From Scolanthus callimorphus (Eukaryota; Cnidaria; Anthozoa; Actiniaria; Edwardsiidae), in NCBI GenBank assembly GCA_033964015.1, contig CM066924.1:10079077-10143076 (forward strand): 64,000 nucleotides of DNA. Direction: 5' to 3'. Of this stretch, positions 62,014 to 64,000 are shown piece by piece; positions within the stretch are counted from its first letter, which is position 1, and every line of letters starts with the position of its first letter. The position numbers and the translations under genes were made by a program. The notes beneath the pieces were generated by a model that was given only the letters and a program-made list of their open reading frames with translations, did no database searches and was not told the origin of the DNA.

Positions 62014-63744
62014 TCAAAAGAGTCCATCAATAGGACGTCTTCGAAAGTCCATCCCAACAGGATAGATGTATTTACTCCACTCTCTGTCCACGAGGTGTCC
62101 ATCGTGAGTGTACAAGTTCTTCCAGAAGGTACCATCCCTGCGCATGAGATACGCCTTGCGTGGATCTGTATACTGACTGTCAAACACCTTGCGCGTATCC
62201 ACGATCAGATGCTGGTACTGGGGTGTGGCTGAAAACAGGGTTATACGCAGCGATTGAATGGTATACCCCTTACCCCATCCCCCTGCTACATCATCGTACA
62301 CGTAGACCACTTCCTTCATAGCTTCGCGCAAGTATCGTCCCCAGTTCTCCTTGGTAACTTTACTCCATTCCACTTTCTTTTTGTCGGGCGGTGATGTTGC
62401 AAATCCACCACCACTACCAAAGGATTGAGGTGATGACGGTGTAAACCCATCCACGAAGGTAAAATATGCATTGGCGAAGATCGCACGTGATAACGTAGCA
62501 AGATACACTCTACGATCATCCATTCCCTCGACGTCCTCTTTCTCAGGGTTGGTCAGCGGTATTTTCACCTTTTCCTCCTTCTCCTTCTCTTGTCTTATAC
62601 AGGCCATCTTGAACCATTCCTCCATCTTGACACGAAGCATGTTATGCCCTTGGGTCATCAACGTTGTTAACGTGTCCATACCGGCACGACGAATTGAGCT
62701 GGTATTACGTATAACGCGACAACCCAATCGATGTAACTCTTTCAGCAGGCCTGGTACAATCATGCGTGGAGCTATAGCCTTTTGCAGTTGCTGTAGGAGC
62801 TCCGGTGAGAAGTCATCCCACAAATACACATTTTTGTCATCTCCCTTAAAGTAGGTGAGCCATGAACTCAAGTCTGGATTAGTACCGTGACGTTTCTGGT
62901 ACGCTTCTCTCCATAAGGGCTGCGCCAAATGATCACACAACTCGTAAAAGATCCCTGTCACCAACTGACTCATCACAGTCTCGCCACTCTTCGTCCAACT
63001 CTGATTGTATTTACGCATCTGGTTTTGATGTGACTCTTTCAGTTTAAGACGCTCCCGTATCGCCATCGCTTCGGATGCACTTCCAAGCATGCTTTGAAAC
63101 TGTTCTCCAACTTCAAGGATCTCGTACGTCTTCTCATTTCTATCACCATCAACGTGTTCCACAGTCATACCGCCAAATTCATCCTCGACGTAACACACCG
63201 CTGTCTTGGCCAACTTCACCACTTCTTTCCACAAATCCGCTGCCACAAAAGGAATGTCCTTAATCTCTTCTTCACCTCCTCCTTCTTCCTCCTTCACTTT
63301 TCTCACTCTCTTACAGTACTCTGTCTCAGCTGCTTCACCTTGACGTAGAACCCATCGCGCCACGTAATCCGCTAAACGGAACAGGTACAACGTACGATCC
63401 CCATAATACATCTCTTGAGCATACCATTTCTTTGCTTGACCCATGAACAATGTTTTCTCTTCTTCCACGTTCACTCTCTCCATACGCAGGACCTCAAGCT
63501 TTGACACAACGTTCTTGATGCATCGATGACAAGATAAACCATGAAGACATCCTACCGATACAAAATCGGCAAGAAATACTTCGCCAAGCAAAATCACATA
63601 ATCTTTTGGCTTCAAATGGCTCGTCAACAAGAATGGACATCCAATACGACCATTATAATGTACACAATAGTGCATCAAACTTCGTGTAAAATGCTCCATC
63701 TCCCATTGCAACTTCCATTCTTGCTCAAACTGAGTTCCACGCAT
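62014..63744 (-). CDS. Large orphan protein from the right TIR promoter (576 aa)
   Basis: I take ATG 63744 (MRGTQFEQEWKLQW) as start; the frame extends to a GTG at 63774 inside the TIR. The TATA (TCTATAAAAG on the minus strand, about 63777-63786) lies about 35 bp upstream. The N-terminal third has a possible zinc site (VGCLHGLSCHRCIKNV). The middle is helical and charged, with a poly-Glu insert (EEEGGGEEE). The C-terminal part has DKKKVEWSKVTKENWGRYLR, a VYVYDDVAGGWGKGY stretch and LMRRDGTFWKNLYTHDGHLV. I recognise no family. It is among the longest genes of the element and mirrors the early GRF gene's promoter, so an early replication or host-interaction role is possible. Confidence 0.75.
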   Translation of the reverse strand: MRGTQFEQEWKLQWEMEHFTRSLMHYCVHYNGRIGCPFLLTSHLKPKDYVILLGEVFLADFVSVGCLHGLSCHRCIKNVVSKLEVLRMERVNVEEEKTLFMGQAKKWYAQEMYYGDRTLYLFRLADYVARWVLRQGEAAETEYCKRVRKVKEEEGGGEEEIKDIPFVAADLWKEVVKLAKTAVCYVEDEFGGMTVEHVDGDRNEKTYEILEVGEQFQSMLGSASEAMAIRERLKLKESHQNQMRKYNQSWTKSGETVMSQLVTGIFYELCDHLAQPLWREAYQKRHGTNPDLSSWLTYFKGDDKNVYLWDDFSPELLQQLQKAIAPRMIVPGLLKELHRLGCRVIRNTSSIRRAGMDTLTTLMTQGHNMLRVKMEEWFKMACIRQEKEKEEKVKIPLTNPEKEDVEGMDDRRVYLATLSRAIFANAYFTFVDGFTPSSPQSFGSGGGFATSPPDKKKVEWSKVTKENWGRYLREAMKEVVYVYDDVAGGWGKGYTIQSLRITLFSATPQYQHLIVDTRKVFDSQYTDPRKAYLMRRDGTFWKNLYTHDGHLVDREWSKYIYPVGMDFRRRPIDGLF

Positions 63745-63750
63745 CTTTGC

Positions 63751-63952
63751 GAATACCTCACATCGCTCACACACCAGCTTTTATAGATGAAATGTGGGGC
63801 GTATAAATGTGGGGCGTATAAAGTGGGGCGTATAAATGTGGGGCGTATAAAGTGGGGCGTATAAAGTGGGGCGTATAAAGTGGGGCGTATAAAGTGGGGC
63901 GTATAAAGTGGGGCGTATAAATGTGGGGCGTATATCCACTCTATATACTACT
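63751..63952 (-). repeat. Right terminal inverted repeat
   Basis: Reverse copy of the left TIR: terminus, ten array units (GTGGGGCGTATAAA), TATA box and GTGTGTGAGCGATGTGAGGT. It ends precisely at 63952 and is followed by GCAGTA. Confidence 0.95.
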
Positions 63953-63958
63953 GCAGTA
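63953..63958 (+). repeat. Target-site duplication, right copy (GCAGTA)
   Basis: Identical to 44244-44249 and directly outside the right terminus. Confidence 0.95.
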
Positions 63959-64000
63959 GACGACGTGGTGGTGCCAGTGGTGGTGTAGTAGTGGTGGTAG
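63959..64000 (+). pseudogene. Outer Ser/Arg-rich gene, downstream fragment
   Basis: AGACGACGTGGTGGTGCCAG resembles the inner gene at about 58148-58170, where RRRGAAGGGGG is encoded. It keeps the frame of the fragment ending at 44249. Cut by the window end. Confidence 0.85.

Larger units (their letters stand above)
44250..63952 (+). mobile_element. Complete inner Polinton (Maverick/adintovirus-type), 19,703 bp
   Basis: Both termini are AGTAGTATATAGAGTGGATA in inverted orientation, with the 5'-AG start usual in Polintons, and lie between perfect GCAGTA duplications. TIRs are 258 bp (left) and 202 bp (right), the difference being array copy number. All hallmark genes are open: protein-primed PolB, RVE-type integrase with chromodomain, penton, double-jelly-roll MCP, adenain-like protease and packaging ATPase. 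Accessory genes include RING, GRF-like and orphan proteins. The integrity of the genes and the exact duplication argue for a young insertion. Confidence 0.95.
28945..64000 (+). mobile_element. Outer Polinton: old, broken, multiply invaded
   Basis: The left terminus is AGTAGTATGTATAGTGG at 28945, almost the same as the inner Polinton end AGTAGTATATAGAGTGG. Decayed copies of GRF, HPSQ, RING, PolB, integrase, penton, MCP, protease and ATPase genes follow in the same order as in the inner element. The Ser/Arg-rich gene comes last and is split at 44249/63953. The right end lies outside the window. The 6 bp before the left end are CATGAG, so this should recur at the unseen right end. Four insertions, an indel in the integrase and a deletion of about 3 kb show it is dead. 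Confidence 0.85.

Noticed and set aside
44250..63952. A virophage, adenovirus or bacterial/phage contaminant
   Set aside because: RVE integrase with chromodomain, protein-primed PolB, 6-bp duplication and insertion in a sibling element inside intron-containing DNA fit a Polinton.

Overview
The window looks like invertebrate nuclear DNA, most likely from a cnidarian such as a coral or sea anemone. This is a judgement from texture: an AT-rich intron-exon host gene, dense short hairpin transposons, a tRNA-headed SINE and minisatellites. No ribosomal or organellar marker confirms it. Two units stand out. One is the 5' half of a host gene (about 8.8-26.9 kb, + strand) recognisable as MYBBP1A/POL5. 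The other is a nested stack of Polinton (Maverick/adintovirus-type) elements from 28,945 to the end of the window.

Region by region. 1-2,280: a small decayed LTR retrotransposon of Ty3/gypsy type (LTRs 231-367 and 2127-2275, TSD ATATT) whose centre is an inverted-repeat element. 2,281-8,855: intergenic, with hairpin/MITE elements. 8,856-26,927: seven in-phase MYBBP1A exons; the introns hold foldback elements, a SINE, a Mutator-like MITE with a 10-bp TSD, and several 60-120-bp tandem arrays. 26,928-28,944: dispersed direct repeats. 28,945-44,249 and 63,953-64,000: an old, broken Polinton (outer copy). It is interrupted by an ISL2EU/Harbinger-like transposon (29,831-33,767), a GTA-flanked inverted-repeat element (35,620-37,581), a TA-flanked element that itself carries a TTAA-flanked MITE (41,056-42,023), and a complete second Polinton.

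The inner Polinton (44,250-63,952, 19,703 bp) has terminal inverted repeats beginning 5'-AG, a perfect 6-bp TSD (GCAGTA) and an apparently intact gene set. Replication and integration: protein-primed DNA polymerase B with a long zinc-rich N-terminus, and an integrase with a chromodomain. Virion: penton (single jelly roll), a basic glycine-rich protein, double-jelly-roll major capsid protein, adenain-like protease, packaging ATPase, an Ser/Arg-rich core-like protein and two small late proteins. Accessory: RING-type proteins on both arms, a GRF-like zinc-finger protein, a CxxC-HPSQ protein, a small membrane protein overlapping a predicted RNase H-like protein, and a 576-residue orphan. The inner element sits inside the Ser/Arg-rich gene of the outer copy, and the outer gene's reading frame continues beyond the inner element.

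How the genes work together. The layout is virus-like. Early or accessory genes lie at the two ends, reading inward from promoters inside the TIRs. Two divergent promoters (46.8-47.3 kb and 60.3-60.98 kb) share TATA, CCAAT and TGACGTCA elements. The late block (52.2-59.2 kb) is tightly packed on the + strand, with TATA boxes that overlap upstream stop codons and with a start/stop overlap between capsid and protease. The integrity of the inner copy suggests it was recently mobile or virion-forming; that is inference.
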